Source: Verrucomicrobium sp. (GTDB taxonomy: Bacteria; Verrucomicrobiota; Verrucomicrobiia; Methylacidiphilales; GAS474). Taken from it: 64,000 nucleotides of DNA. Shown piece by piece: positions 8,149 to 16,796 of this stretch. How positions within the stretch are numbered: position 1 is the stretch's first letter; each line of letters opens with the position of its first letter. The stretch lies in assembly GCA_028283855.1 (NCBI GenBank), contig JAPWJX010000009.1, positions 124,001 to 188,000 of the forward strand. Direction: 5' to 3'. The notes below the pieces were generated by a model. The model did no database searches. It was not told where the DNA came from and worked only from the letters and a program-made list of their open reading frames with translations. The position numbers were made by a program, and so were the translations under genes.

Positions 8149-9234
8149 ATGACTCCATTTCGCATCGGGGTGCTTACCAGCGGGGGGGACTGCCCCGGAC
8201 TCAACGCGGTCATCCGTGCCGCCGTTTGCGCGGCGACCAACCGGGGCTGGGAAGTCATCGGCTTTACCGACGGCTACGAGGGGCTCCTTTCCCCTGTCCG
8301 CTACCGGAAGCTGACGGAGGCGAACACCGCCGGCATCACCAGCCTGGGCGGCACCATCCTGGGCACGACCAATAAGGGCCGCTTCGTCGCCAAGGTCGGC
8401 ATGGGAGAAAAGGCGCTCATCCCCGCGGCCATCATCGACGAGGCAAAGGAAACCCTGGAAGGCCTGGGCATCGGCGCTCTGGTCTGCATCGGCGGCGACG
8501 GGTCCCTGACCACGGCGCAGCAGCTTTTCGAGTCCGGCATCAACACCGTGGGTGTGCCCAAGACGATCGACAACGACATTTCGGCCACCGCCAGCAGCTT
8601 CGGCTTCGATTCCGCCGTCCACTGCGTCACCGACGCCCTCGACCGCCTGCACACCACCGCCCACAGCCATAAGCGGGTGATGGTGGTGGAGGTGATGGGC
8701 CGCCACGCCGGGTGGATCGCCCTGCACGGCGGCCTGGCGGGCGGCGCGGACGCCATCCTCATCCCGGAGATCCCCTTTTCCTACGAGAAGCTGGCCCGCT
8801 ATATTAAATACCGCGTGGCCGACGGCTACCCCACCACCATGATCGTGGTGGCGGAAGGAGCCGCTTCTGCGGAGGGGGAGGCCGTGCTCCAGCAGGTTTC
8901 CCAGGGGAAAGGGGAGCTGCGGCTGGGCGGCATCGGCCAGGAAGTCGGCCAATACATCGAGCGGATGACCGGCCGGGAAACGCGCGTCATGGTCCTGGGC
9001 CACCTCCAGCGCGGCGGCGCGCCGACGACGGTCGACCGGATCCTGGGCACCCGCTTCGGCGTGGGCGCCATCGAGATGATCGAGCGGAAGGAATTCGGCC
9101 ACATGGTCAGCTACCGCAACCAGATGATCGGCTCGGTGTCGATCGCCGACGCCGTCGGCCAGCTTCAGACGGTGCCGCCGGACGGCCAGATGGTCTCCGC
9201 CGCGCGGGCCATCGGCGTTTACTTCGGCAATTAG
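8149..9234 (+). CDS. pfkA: 6-phosphofructokinase, group III
   Basis: Phosphorylates fructose 6-phosphate in glycolysis. The 361-residue length and motifs (LTSGGDCPGLN at the N-terminus, GGDGS, PKTIDND, MGRHAGWIAL, GHLQRGG) are those of the PFK-A superfamily. Glycine after GGD in GGDGS favours ATP as donor, while the Lys in PKTIDND is the group III/PPi-type residue. This Gly/Lys combination is seen in ATP-using actinobacterial-type enzymes, so ATP is the better guess, but PPi use is not excluded. A promoter-like TTTGCG (8108), 17 bp, TTATCA (8131) ends 12 nt before the ATG. The stop overlaps the stop of the convergent AddA-like gene. Confidence 0.93.
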   Translation: MTPFRIGVLTSGGDCPGLNAVIRAAVCAATNRGWEVIGFTDGYEGLLSPVRYRKLTEANTAGITSLGGTILGTTNKGRFVAKVGMGEKALIPAAIIDEAKETLEGLGIGALVCIGGDGSLTTAQQLFESGINTVGVPKTIDNDISATASSFGFDSAVHCVTDALDRLHTTAHSHKRVMVVEVMGRHAGWIALHGGLAGGADAILIPEIPFSYEKLARYIKYRVADGYPTTMIVVAEGAASAEGEAVLQQVSQGKGELRLGGIGQEVGQYIERMTGRETRVMVLGHLQRGGAPTTVDRILGTRFGVGAIEMIERKEFGHMVSYRNQMIGSVSIADAVGQLQTVPPDGQMVSAARAIGVYFGN

Positions 9235-12200
9235 AGGTCGAGGACGGCGTCCAGCGCCGTGCTGTAGATCCGGCTCCGCAGCGTTTCCATCCCGGGAAAG
9301 AAACCGGCCAGGGCCTCCCCGTAGGCGTGCAGCTGCGCGCCGTAGCGTTCCGCCAGCCCGGCGGCGAAGGCCTCGCGGGAAAGCTCCCGCGGGTTCCACG
9401 TATCGGTCTTCCAGTCCAGCAGCACCCAGGTTCCTTCCGGTTCCCGGTAGAGGAAGTCGATCCGCCCGTCGGCCTCCCGCAGGCGGCTGTAGGGGATTTC
9501 CTGGAGGCGCGCCTCCGCGGGGAGGGCGGCCAGCAGGCCGTGCAGGGCGGAGCGGCGGAAGGCTTCCAGCTCCCGCGCGCCGCGCTCCTGCGCGGGGCCT
9601 TCCGGGAGCTGCCGGACGGCCAGGGCGGCGAAGGCGGCGGCGTCCTTCCCCCAGGGCCAAAGGCGGAGCGTCTCGTGCCACCAGGTGCCGTAGTCGGTCC
9701 CTTCCGTCGCCATTTCCTCGATCCATTCCCGGCGCGGCAGCAGGCTCTCGGCGGCGGGGGAAAGCGGCTCCTCTTCCGTTTCGTGGCGGCTAGGCGCCTT
9801 CTTCGTGGCCAGGAGGAGCGGGGCCAGCTCCACCTTTTCCGGCCAGGCGTCGGCCTGGGCGGGCAGGGCGGTCTTTCCGCCCGCTTCGGCGGCCAGCGGC
9901 GTTTCGGAAAGGAGGGCCGCGCTCAGCTCTAGGGGGTTGGCGAACGCTTCGGCCGATTCCTGGGGGCCCAGCATTCCGGTGTAGCCGTTCGGGCCGGGCA
10001 GGGAGACGCCGGTTTTCGTTTCCCGTTCCCAGACCGGCGCGTCGTCGACGAAGACGAGGGTGTGCCGGGCCCGGGTGCAGGCGACGTAGTAAAGCCGCCG
10101 CCGCTCCCGTTCCGCCTCCTCCTGATTCCGCTCGATGGCCGCGCGCAGCGTGCTGGAGGCGAAGGTGGGGGAAAGGGCCAGGGGGACTTCCTCTTCCCCT
10201 TCGCCGGAGGCCGGGTCGAGGGGAAGGAAGACCTTGGGATAATCGCCCTGGCCGCCGGGTTTGTCCTGGTGGCCCAGGAAGGGGATGACCACGGCGTCCC
10301 ACTGCAGGCCTTTGGCCTTCTTCATCGTCATGAGTTCCACCGTCTCCCCGCCGGAGGCCGCCTGGACCGCGCCGGGTTCCTCCAGGCCGCGCCGGAGGGA
10401 TTCGTGGAATTCCCGCAGGCTTCGGCCCTCCTGCTGGGCCGCGTGGGCCTGGAGGAGCAGCCGCTCGAGGCCTGTGCCGGGAGCGCCCAGGGCGGCCAGA
10501 CGGTCGCGCAGGCGGCTCTCCTCGATCCACGCGGAGACGGCCAAGGCCAGCGGCAGGCGCTCCGTTTGGCCGCGCCGCCGGTGCCAGGCGTCGAGGAAGG
10601 CCTCGACCGGGCCGTCCGGGGAGGGGAAGGGCGCGGGCGCGACGCGCCGGGGCCGGGCCAGGCCGTCCCGGTAGCGGAAGCGGTAGATCGCCGCGTCGGA
10701 GACGCCGTAAAGTTCCCGCAGGAGGCCGGCGACCTCGAACTCGTCGCCCGGATCGGTCTGGAGGGTGAGGAGGGCGGTGAGCCAGAGGTAGGCCGGATCG
10801 TGGGCGCGGGGCAGGTCGAAGTGGAGGAGGCTGGGAATGCCTTCCTTCCGCAGCGCCTCGTGGATGACGGTGAGCCAAGCCCGCTTCGGGCACAGGATGG
10901 CGACTTCCCCCCAATTCCGCGCGCCCAGGCCGGCCGGGCCCAGGCGGCCCAGTTCACGGGCCAGCCAGGCGGCTTCCGCCGCTTCCTTCCGGCCGCTGCC
11001 GTCGATCATTTTGGGCCGTTGCCACCGGACGACGCGGCCCGGCGTGTCCCGGTTCTCCGGCTTGAGGGGGACGAAGCGGGCCTGGCCAGGCTCCCCCGTC
11101 AGCACGTGGGGGAAGCGGTCGTTGACGAAGGCGGCGACGCCCGGGCGGCAGCGGTACGTCTCGGAAAAGGTCAGGCAGGCCCCGTGGGCGGAACGGCCCA
11201 CGGCGTCGTGGTAGCGGCGGTAGACGTCGATGGAGGCGCGCTCCCGGTAGATGGCCTGTTGGCCGTCCCCGACCATGACGAAGCGGCCGGGAAGGGGAGG
11301 CTCCGCGTCTGCGGCGGGCCAGCTGAAGAGGCCGCTTTCCGGGGGGCGGGCCAGTTCGGCCAGGAGCTGAAACTGAAGCGGGTCGGTGTCCTGCGCCTCG
11401 TCCAAAAGGATGTGGAAGCCCTCTCCCAGGAGCCGCGCGCGGACCTCCGGCTGGCGCAGGAGGCGGTGGGCCAGAACGATCTGGTCGCCGAAGAAGAGCC
11501 GCCCGGCGCGGAGCCGGAATTCCTGGTAGGCGGCGGCCTCCCGCACGGCGGCATGGAGGACGGCCTCCAGCATCGGATCGCCCCACTTCGCCAATTGTAA
11601 CGGCCAGGCTTCCTGGAGGCCCTTGCCGCCTTCCTTTCCGTCATAGGCGGGCATGGGGACGAAGGCGCCGTCGGCGGCGTTCCAGGCGGCGGCCATTTCC
11701 CGCCAGCGGGAAATCCAGTGGGCGATGGTTTCCCTGGCCTTGGCGCTGACGCTGGTCACGTCGGCCAGGGCTTCCGGGTCGATCTTGAGGGCCAGGAGGG
11801 CGGCTTCCCGCTCCGCCGCGTTGGGGCCGGGCAGCCCGGCGACGGCGCTCCAGTCGACGGCCCGGCGGCTCAGTTCCCGGGCCAGCGCGGAAATCTCCCG
11901 CGCGGTGACGGCGCGGTGGACGTGGGCCAGCCACGCGGGCTCCGCTTCCGGCGCGCGCTGGCGGACGAAGTCGCGGAAGAGGAGGGCGTCGTCCTCCCCC
12001 TCCGTGACGGGGGAGGCGCCGTAGCCGAGCCAGAGGCCGTATTCCCGGATGAGGCGCAGGCAGAAGCTGTGGATCGTCCCGATGAAGATGCGGGAGAAAT
12101 GCTGGGCCAGCGTTCCCGCGCGCCCGTCGGCAAAGGAGGGGAAGAGTTCCGCCTGGACGCGTTGGCGCATCTCGTCGGCGGCGCGGTGGGTGTAGGTGAC

Positions 12201-12347
12201 GACGACGAGGCGGTCTAGCGTCTCCGGCTTCTCCCGGGCCAGGGCGGCGATGCGGCCCACCAGGGCGGTGGTCTTCCCGGTCCCCGCGGCGGCCTGGACG
12301 GAAAAGTTGGCGTCCAGCTCGCTAAGAAACCGCTGCCGATCGGACAT
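9231..12347 (-). CDS. AddA/RexA-like UvrD-family helicase-nuclease
   Basis: A 1038-residue protein with superfamily 1A helicase motifs followed by a RecB-type nuclease domain. Walker A is AAAGTGKTTAL near residue 20; motif II is LLDEAQDTD; motif V/VI regions are MTMKKAKGLQWD and YVACTRARHTL. The C-terminus carries GRIDFLYREPE and LLDWKTD, the PD-(D/E)XK catalytic pattern. It is expected to resect double-strand breaks for RecA loading. No addB/rexB partner is next to it, which is unusual because the pair is commonly adjacent. The start overlaps the end of the upstream ior gene by 26 nt, indicating co-transcription. The symbol is withheld because the partner is not seen. Confidence 0.88.
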   Translation of the reverse strand: MSDRQRFLSELDANFSVQAAAGTGKTTALVGRIAALAREKPETLDRLVVVTYTHRAADEMRQRVQAELFPSFADGRAGTLAQHFSRIFIGTIHSFCLRLIREYGLWLGYGASPVTEGEDDALLFRDFVRQRAPEAEPAWLAHVHRAVTAREISALARELSRRAVDWSAVAGLPGPNAAEREAALLALKIDPEALADVTSVSAKARETIAHWISRWREMAAAWNAADGAFVPMPAYDGKEGGKGLQEAWPLQLAKWGDPMLEAVLHAAVREAAAYQEFRLRAGRLFFGDQIVLAHRLLRQPEVRARLLGEGFHILLDEAQDTDPLQFQLLAELARPPESGLFSWPAADAEPPLPGRFVMVGDGQQAIYRERASIDVYRRYHDAVGRSAHGACLTFSETYRCRPGVAAFVNDRFPHVLTGEPGQARFVPLKPENRDTPGRVVRWQRPKMIDGSGRKEAAEAAWLARELGRLGPAGLGARNWGEVAILCPKRAWLTVIHEALRKEGIPSLLHFDLPRAHDPAYLWLTALLTLQTDPGDEFEVAGLLRELYGVSDAAIYRFRYRDGLARPRRVAPAPFPSPDGPVEAFLDAWHRRRGQTERLPLALAVSAWIEESRLRDRLAALGAPGTGLERLLLQAHAAQQEGRSLREFHESLRRGLEEPGAVQAASGGETVELMTMKKAKGLQWDAVVIPFLGHQDKPGGQGDYPKVFLPLDPASGEGEEEVPLALSPTFASSTLRAAIERNQEEAERERRRLYYVACTRARHTLVFVDDAPVWERETKTGVSLPGPNGYTGMLGPQESAEAFANPLELSAALLSETPLAAEAGGKTALPAQADAWPEKVELAPLLLATKKAPSRHETEEEPLSPAAESLLPRREWIEEMATEGTDYGTWWHETLRLWPWGKDAAAFAALAVRQLPEGPAQERGARELEAFRRSALHGLLAALPAEARLQEIPYSRLREADGRIDFLYREPEGTWVLLDWKTDTWNPRELSREAFAAGLAERYGAQLHAYGEALAGFFPGMETLRSRIYSTALDAVLDL

Positions 12348-15300
12348 TGTCTTGAGGGGCGGCGGCGCCGGATCCGCTCAGGAGCTCTTCCGCGCGGCGG
12401 CGCGCCTCGCGCATCTTGGGGTAGCGCACCTCCCGGTAGCCGGTGGCCTGTTCCGGCATGCGGAGGGCCTCCACCCAGCGCTGGTAGGAGGCGCGGTCGG
12501 TGAAGGAGAAGCGGGAGGCCAGGTCCAGGTACCAGTCGCGGAAGGCGCGCTCCTCCGCGTGCCAGCCGGGCAGGACGCGGCGCAGGAACCGCGCGCGCCG
12601 CATGAGGCGGAGCATCCAGGGGCGGCTCTTCAGTTTGAAGCGGAGCTTCTTCCCGCCCAGGATGAATTCAGGCCGGTTCAGGTGGCCGTAGACGGCGCGG
12701 TCGCCCAGGGAGGGGTCGATGTGGTAGCGCTCGCGGTCCCGCTGGTATTTTTCCTCGCTGGTGAGGAGGTGGGCCACATAGACCTCGTCCTTGATCGCCA
12801 TGACGCGGTGCATGTTCCAGAGGGCGGCGGCGGTGGCGGCGTAGCCGAAGCGGATCTCGTCCTTCTCGTGCAGGGCGGAGAGGCGCTGGAGGTAGTCGGC
12901 GGCGTAGGCGGCGTCCTCGTAGCAGACCAGCTCGTAGAGGCGGTGGGCCAGACGGGACTGGTTATCCGGGTCGAGGCGCAGTTCCTGGAGGCCCTTGCGG
13001 GCCAGGGCCTGGTAGGCCTCCGCCTGGACCTCGCCGCGGGAGCGGCGCAGGAGGGAGGCCTTGGCGGCGACGACGGCGGCGGCCGGGCTGTCCTCATCGA
13101 CCTTGGCCTCCCGGCTCCGTTCGGCGTCGACGACCAGCTTGCGGCCGATCTTGAGGGCCAGGTAGTTGGCCGCCGCGGCGTTGCCGACGGTCTCCCGGAT
13201 GCCCCATTCCAGGCTTTCGAGGGAAAGCGGGATTTGCCCGCGCTGGAAGGCGACGCCCAGCATCATGATGTTGGCGTAGATCTTCGTGCCGAAGATTCGC
13301 TCGGAGATTTCGGAGATGTCCGTGCTGAAGTAGTCGTCCCCGCGCGTGTAGCGGCGCATGGAGCTTTCCAGGGAGTCGACGCAGAAGTCGTCCTTCCCCA
13401 GGAGGGTCAGGATGGTGGGCGTCTTTGCCGTGTTAATGATGACGGCGGTGTGGGAGACGGAGCCGACGCGCTGGTTGCCCGCGGGGTCGAGGCTGCGGGC
13501 GGCTTCCAGGGCGTCGATGCCCAGGATGAGGTCCGCCTTGCCGTAGGGGATGACGGAGGAGACGCGGGAGGCGTCCCCCGCCTTGATGAGGGTGACCTGG
13601 GAGTAGACGCCGCCGTTGCGGATGGCCAGGCCGTTCTTGTCGCAGAAGAGGACCTGGTGCCCTTCCCGGTGCGCGGCGCGGACCAGGGTGGCGGTGGCGC
13701 TGGCGATGCCCATGCCGCCGATGCCCGCCAGGTAGACGTGCCAGCGGTCGTTGAAGGCGGGGACGCTGGGCAGGGGCAGGTCGCCGTCCTTGATCTCCGG
13801 CAGGCGGGAGAGCGGCTTGCGCGTGCGGACGACGGTGATTTCCTCGAAGGAGGGGCAGGCGTGGATCTTCGTGCAGGCGGTGTCCGCCACGCACCAGGAG
13901 AGATCGGTCTCCACCTTGCGGCCGAACTCGGTCTCCGTGAAGGTGAGGCCGGGGCAGCCGGTCGCCTTCGTGCATTCCAGGCAGTTCTCGCAGACGTCGG
14001 TGTTGATGTTGATGAAGGTCTTCGTCTTCACGAAGCCCCGGGCCTTGGCCTCCTCCCGCTCCTGGCGGTTCTTCCGGCGGTGGAAGGTGATGCCGCATTC
14101 CTTGTCGGCGATGAGGACTTTCACGCCGTCCTTGAGGATCGTCTCCTCCAGCAGGGCGCGGTAGGGGTCGCGGAATTCCGGGTTGACCCGGATGACTTCG
14201 ACGTGCGGGTCGTCGGCGATGGCGGCGACGATCTTGTCGATGCTCTGGACGAAGGTCTGGTTCCCCATGAGGTCGGCCTCGATGCCCGGCGTGGGCTGGT
14301 GGCCGGTCATGGCGGTGGTGCGGTTGTCCAGGATGATGTAGGTGATGTCCTGGCCGTTCTTGATCGAGTTGGAGATGGCGATCTGGCCGCTATGGAAGAA
14401 CGTGGAGTCGCCCATGAAGACGACCTGCTTGTTCGAGATGAACGGGTCGATTCCCATGCCGGTGCCGCCGCCCAGCCCCATGCCGCTGTAATTGTGCATG
14501 AGGTCCTTGGTCGGCTCGAACATGAGCATCGTGTAGCAGCCGGTGTCCCCGTGGAAGAGGAGGTCGACCGGCTCCCGCCGGTGCTTGGCCTTCATGTAGG
14601 CGGCGTCGGAGAAGTCTTTCTTCACCTCCCGCAGGACGCTGGCGGAGTCCCGGTGGGGGCAGCCGGCGCAGAAAGTCGGGGTGCGCGGGGCCAGGTCCAG
14701 CTGGTAGCCGGCGGTCAGGTCGATGAGGGCCAGCTCGGCGCGGGCGACGTCCTCGTCCAGGGGGACGCCTTCCTTCCGCAGCTCCAGGAGCAGCGGGGCC
14801 AGGATCTGGATGACCAGGGAGGGATTGAGGCCGCGCGAGTCCGGGAACCCGGTCAGGCCGAAGGGGAACTGCTTGCCGAAGAGGGCCGGATTCGGTCCCG
14901 CGCGCCGCGCCAGGATGAGGGCGATCTGCTCTTCCAAAAAGCCGCGCCGTTCTTCGACGACGACGATGCGCTCCACCCGCCCGGCGAAGTCCTCCACCAG
15001 CGCGGGGTCCAGGGGGTAGGTGACGCCCAGCTTGAGGACGGGGATCTGCCCGGCCAGGCCCAGTTCCGTGAGCGCGTGGTCCAGGTAGGTGGCGGCCATG
15101 CCGGAGGTGACGAAGCCGACGGGGAAGCGCCCGCTCTTCCCCTCCGGGAGGGAGAGGCGGTTAACGCCGTGGCGCGCCGCGCTCTGCCAGAGCCGCTCGT
15201 AGCGGGAGGGGAGGTTCTGTTCCCGCCGCCAGGTGCGGGGAGGGAGGAGGACCATCTTCTCCAGGTCGATGGCGGCCGTTTCTAGCACTTCCTTCTGCTG

Positions 15301-15906
15301 CGTGTTGACCTTCGGGAAATGGTTGCGCCGGACGGTGACCGACCCGCCGCCGTCGGCCTGGTTCGTCGTCACGATGTAGGCGATGTAGAGCTCCGACTCG
15401 CGGGAGAGCTTGAAGGCCAGGTCGATCCAGTCCTTCAGCTCCTGGTAGTCGGCGGGTTCCAAGACCGGCATGTGGAGGTGCTTGGCCAGGTAGCGGGAGT
15501 CGGCGGGGACCTGCGTGGAGTCGCTCCAGGGGTCGTCTCCGCAGACGACGACGGCGCCGCCGTCCGGGTGGGCCCCGGCCAGGTTGCCCAGGGCCAGCGC
15601 GTCGGCGGCCACGTGGACGCCCACGCTCTTCATCGCCGTGATGGCGCGCAGGCCGCTCATCTGGGAGCCGTTGACCATGGCGGCGGAGAGCGCCTCGTTG
15701 TTGGCGATCATGGCGGAGATGCCGTACTGCTTCGGGATCTCCTGGATCGACTCGATGGTGTCGAAGAAGCCCGCCACGGGGGAGCCGGGGTAGCCGGTCC
15801 AGAGATGGGTGCCGCCCTCCGTTTCCAGGAGGCCTTTCACCAGCAGCTCATTGCCGGTGAACACCTCTGTGCCTTCTTCCTTCAAGAAACGGGGGTCGAC
15901 TTTCAT
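12322..15906 (-). CDS. Indolepyruvate:ferredoxin oxidoreductase, fused alpha/beta form
   Basis: A 1194-residue oxygen-sensitive 2-oxoacid oxidoreductase that converts aryl pyruvates to aryl-CoA with ferredoxin. Order of domains: N-terminal pyrimidine-binding half (TGYPGSPVAGFFDT), a cysteine near CPHRDS, the thiamine diphosphate domain (GDTGCYTM, MGDSTFFHSG, ILDNRTTAMTG), a cysteine-rich Fe-S region (CENCLEC, CPGL, CTKIHACPS), the gamma/IorB-like domain (LAGIGGMGIASAT) and a roughly 300-residue C-terminal extension. The ATG at 15906 is chosen because the upstream frame crosses the promoter and a terminator hairpin. One long polypeptide replaces the separate iorA and iorB subunits of archaea. 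It is co-oriented with the AddA-like gene, which it overlaps. Confidence 0.9.
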   Translation of the reverse strand: MKVDPRFLKEEGTEVFTGNELLVKGLLETEGGTHLWTGYPGSPVAGFFDTIESIQEIPKQYGISAMIANNEALSAAMVNGSQMSGLRAITAMKSVGVHVAADALALGNLAGAHPDGGAVVVCGDDPWSDSTQVPADSRYLAKHLHMPVLEPADYQELKDWIDLAFKLSRESELYIAYIVTTNQADGGGSVTVRRNHFPKVNTQQKEVLETAAIDLEKMVLLPPRTWRREQNLPSRYERLWQSAARHGVNRLSLPEGKSGRFPVGFVTSGMAATYLDHALTELGLAGQIPVLKLGVTYPLDPALVEDFAGRVERIVVVEERRGFLEEQIALILARRAGPNPALFGKQFPFGLTGFPDSRGLNPSLVIQILAPLLLELRKEGVPLDEDVARAELALIDLTAGYQLDLAPRTPTFCAGCPHRDSASVLREVKKDFSDAAYMKAKHRREPVDLLFHGDTGCYTMLMFEPTKDLMHNYSGMGLGGGTGMGIDPFISNKQVVFMGDSTFFHSGQIAISNSIKNGQDITYIILDNRTTAMTGHQPTPGIEADLMGNQTFVQSIDKIVAAIADDPHVEVIRVNPEFRDPYRALLEETILKDGVKVLIADKECGITFHRRKNRQEREEAKARGFVKTKTFININTDVCENCLECTKATGCPGLTFTETEFGRKVETDLSWCVADTACTKIHACPSFEEITVVRTRKPLSRLPEIKDGDLPLPSVPAFNDRWHVYLAGIGGMGIASATATLVRAAHREGHQVLFCDKNGLAIRNGGVYSQVTLIKAGDASRVSSVIPYGKADLILGIDALEAARSLDPAGNQRVGSVSHTAVIINTAKTPTILTLLGKDDFCVDSLESSMRRYTRGDDYFSTDISEISERIFGTKIYANIMMLGVAFQRGQIPLSLESLEWGIRETVGNAAAANYLALKIGRKLVVDAERSREAKVDEDSPAAAVVAAKASLLRRSRGEVQAEAYQALARKGLQELRLDPDNQSRLAHRLYELVCYEDAAYAADYLQRLSALHEKDEIRFGYAATAAALWNMHRVMAIKDEVYVAHLLTSEEKYQRDRERYHIDPSLGDRAVYGHLNRPEFILGGKKLRFKLKSRPWMLRLMRRARFLRRVLPGWHAEERAFRDWYLDLASRFSFTDRASYQRWVEALRMPEQATGYREVRYPKMREARRRAEELLSGSGAAAPQDNVRSAAVS

Positions 15907-15917
15907 AGCGGAAATGG

Positions 15918-15943
15918 AAAAAAAGCCGCCGGGAAACCGGCGG
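15918..15943 (-). terminator. Terminator-like hairpin in the ior leader (possible attenuator)
   Basis: Read on the minus strand: CCGCCGG, loop TTTC, CCGGCGG, then C and seven T. The 7-bp stem is all G-C and the U-tract ends 11 nt before the ior ATG. It sits between a promoter-like element and its gene, and no other minus-strand gene precedes it, so it would reduce or condition ior transcription. Confidence 0.55.
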
Positions 15944-15959
15944 GGAAAACGTTTCCAGG

Positions 15960-15987
15960 ATCGTAGCCCGGGAGGGGAGTGGGTCAA
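15960..15987 (-). promoter_or_regulatory. Predicted promoter of the ior gene
   Basis: TTGACC (rc 15982-15987) and TACGAT (rc 15960-15965) are separated by 16 bp. The expected start point gives a leader of about 45-50 nt containing the hairpin. An 8-bp palindrome AAACGTTT lies between the -10 and the hairpin and could be an operator. Confidence 0.4.
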
Positions 15988-16067
15988 GGTTCCCACCCTG
16001 TAAAATTGCGCCTCGCGAAGCAAAAAGCGTTGCATTTTGGGTTGATTTGCCCTTTCAACAACAGGCA

Positions 16068-16796
16068 ATGCTCCCCCGCCACGACGGCCGCCAGCCCGGC
16101 CATATCCGCCCCTATACTTTCACTCCTGATTTTGCGCCGCACGCCGCCGGATCGGTGCTGGCCAGCTGCGGCCGCACGCAGGTCATCTGCGCCGCCTCCA
16201 TTCAGGACGAGGTGCCCCGCTGGATGAAGGCGCAGGGCGTCTCCGGCGGCTGGATCACGGCGGAGTATTCCATGCTCCCCTACAGCACCCTGGAGCGGAA
16301 GCCGCGGGACATCTCCAAGGGCCGCCTGGACGGCCGCAGCGTGGAGATCCAGCGCCTCATCGGCCGCTCGATCCGCGCCGCCGTCGACCTGGAAAAGCTG
16401 GGGCCCCGCACCCTCACCATCGACTGCGACGTGCTGCGGGCGGACGGCGGCACCCGCACCACCGCCATCACGGGCGCCTTCGTCGCCGTGGCGCGGGCCT
16501 TCCGCGTCCTGGAGGCCCGGGGCGAGCTGCGTTCCTCCCCCATCCAGGCGCAGATCGGCGCGGTCAGCGTCGGCGTCGTAGGCGGGCAGGTCCTCGTCGA
16601 CCTCGACTACGAGGAGGACAAGGCCGCCACCGTCGACATGAACGTCGTGATGACCTCCCAGAACCAGTTCGTCGAGGTGCAGGCCGCCGGGGAGGAGAGC
16701 ACTTTTTCCCCCGAGCAGTTCACCTCCCTCCTGGAAGGGGCCCGCGTGGGCCTTAAGCAGATCTTCGATCTCCAGCTGGCCGCGATCGAGGCATGA
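16068..16796 (+). CDS. rph: Ribonuclease PH
   Basis: A phosphorolytic 3'-5' exoribonuclease that trims tRNA 3' ends. The 242-residue product has family blocks RHDGRQPGHIRP at the N-terminus, CGRTQVICAASI, SGGWITAEYSMLP, RSIRAA and DCDVLRADGGTRTTAITG, and ends with the usual helix. The ATG at 16068 gives the standard N-terminus and has AGG 4-6 nt upstream; a TTG at 16047 would add seven residues. Promoter-like TTGCAT (16030) and TTTCAA (16053) spaced by 17 bp end 9 nt before the ATG. The stop overlaps the start of the acyl-activating enzyme (ATGA). Confidence 0.96.
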   Translation: MLPRHDGRQPGHIRPYTFTPDFAPHAAGSVLASCGRTQVICAASIQDEVPRWMKAQGVSGGWITAEYSMLPYSTLERKPRDISKGRLDGRSVEIQRLIGRSIRAAVDLEKLGPRTLTIDCDVLRADGGTRTTAITGAFVAVARAFRVLEARGELRSSPIQAQIGAVSVGVVGGQVLVDLDYEEDKAATVDMNVVMTSQNQFVEVQAAGEESTFSPEQFTSLLEGARVGLKQIFDLQLAAIEA

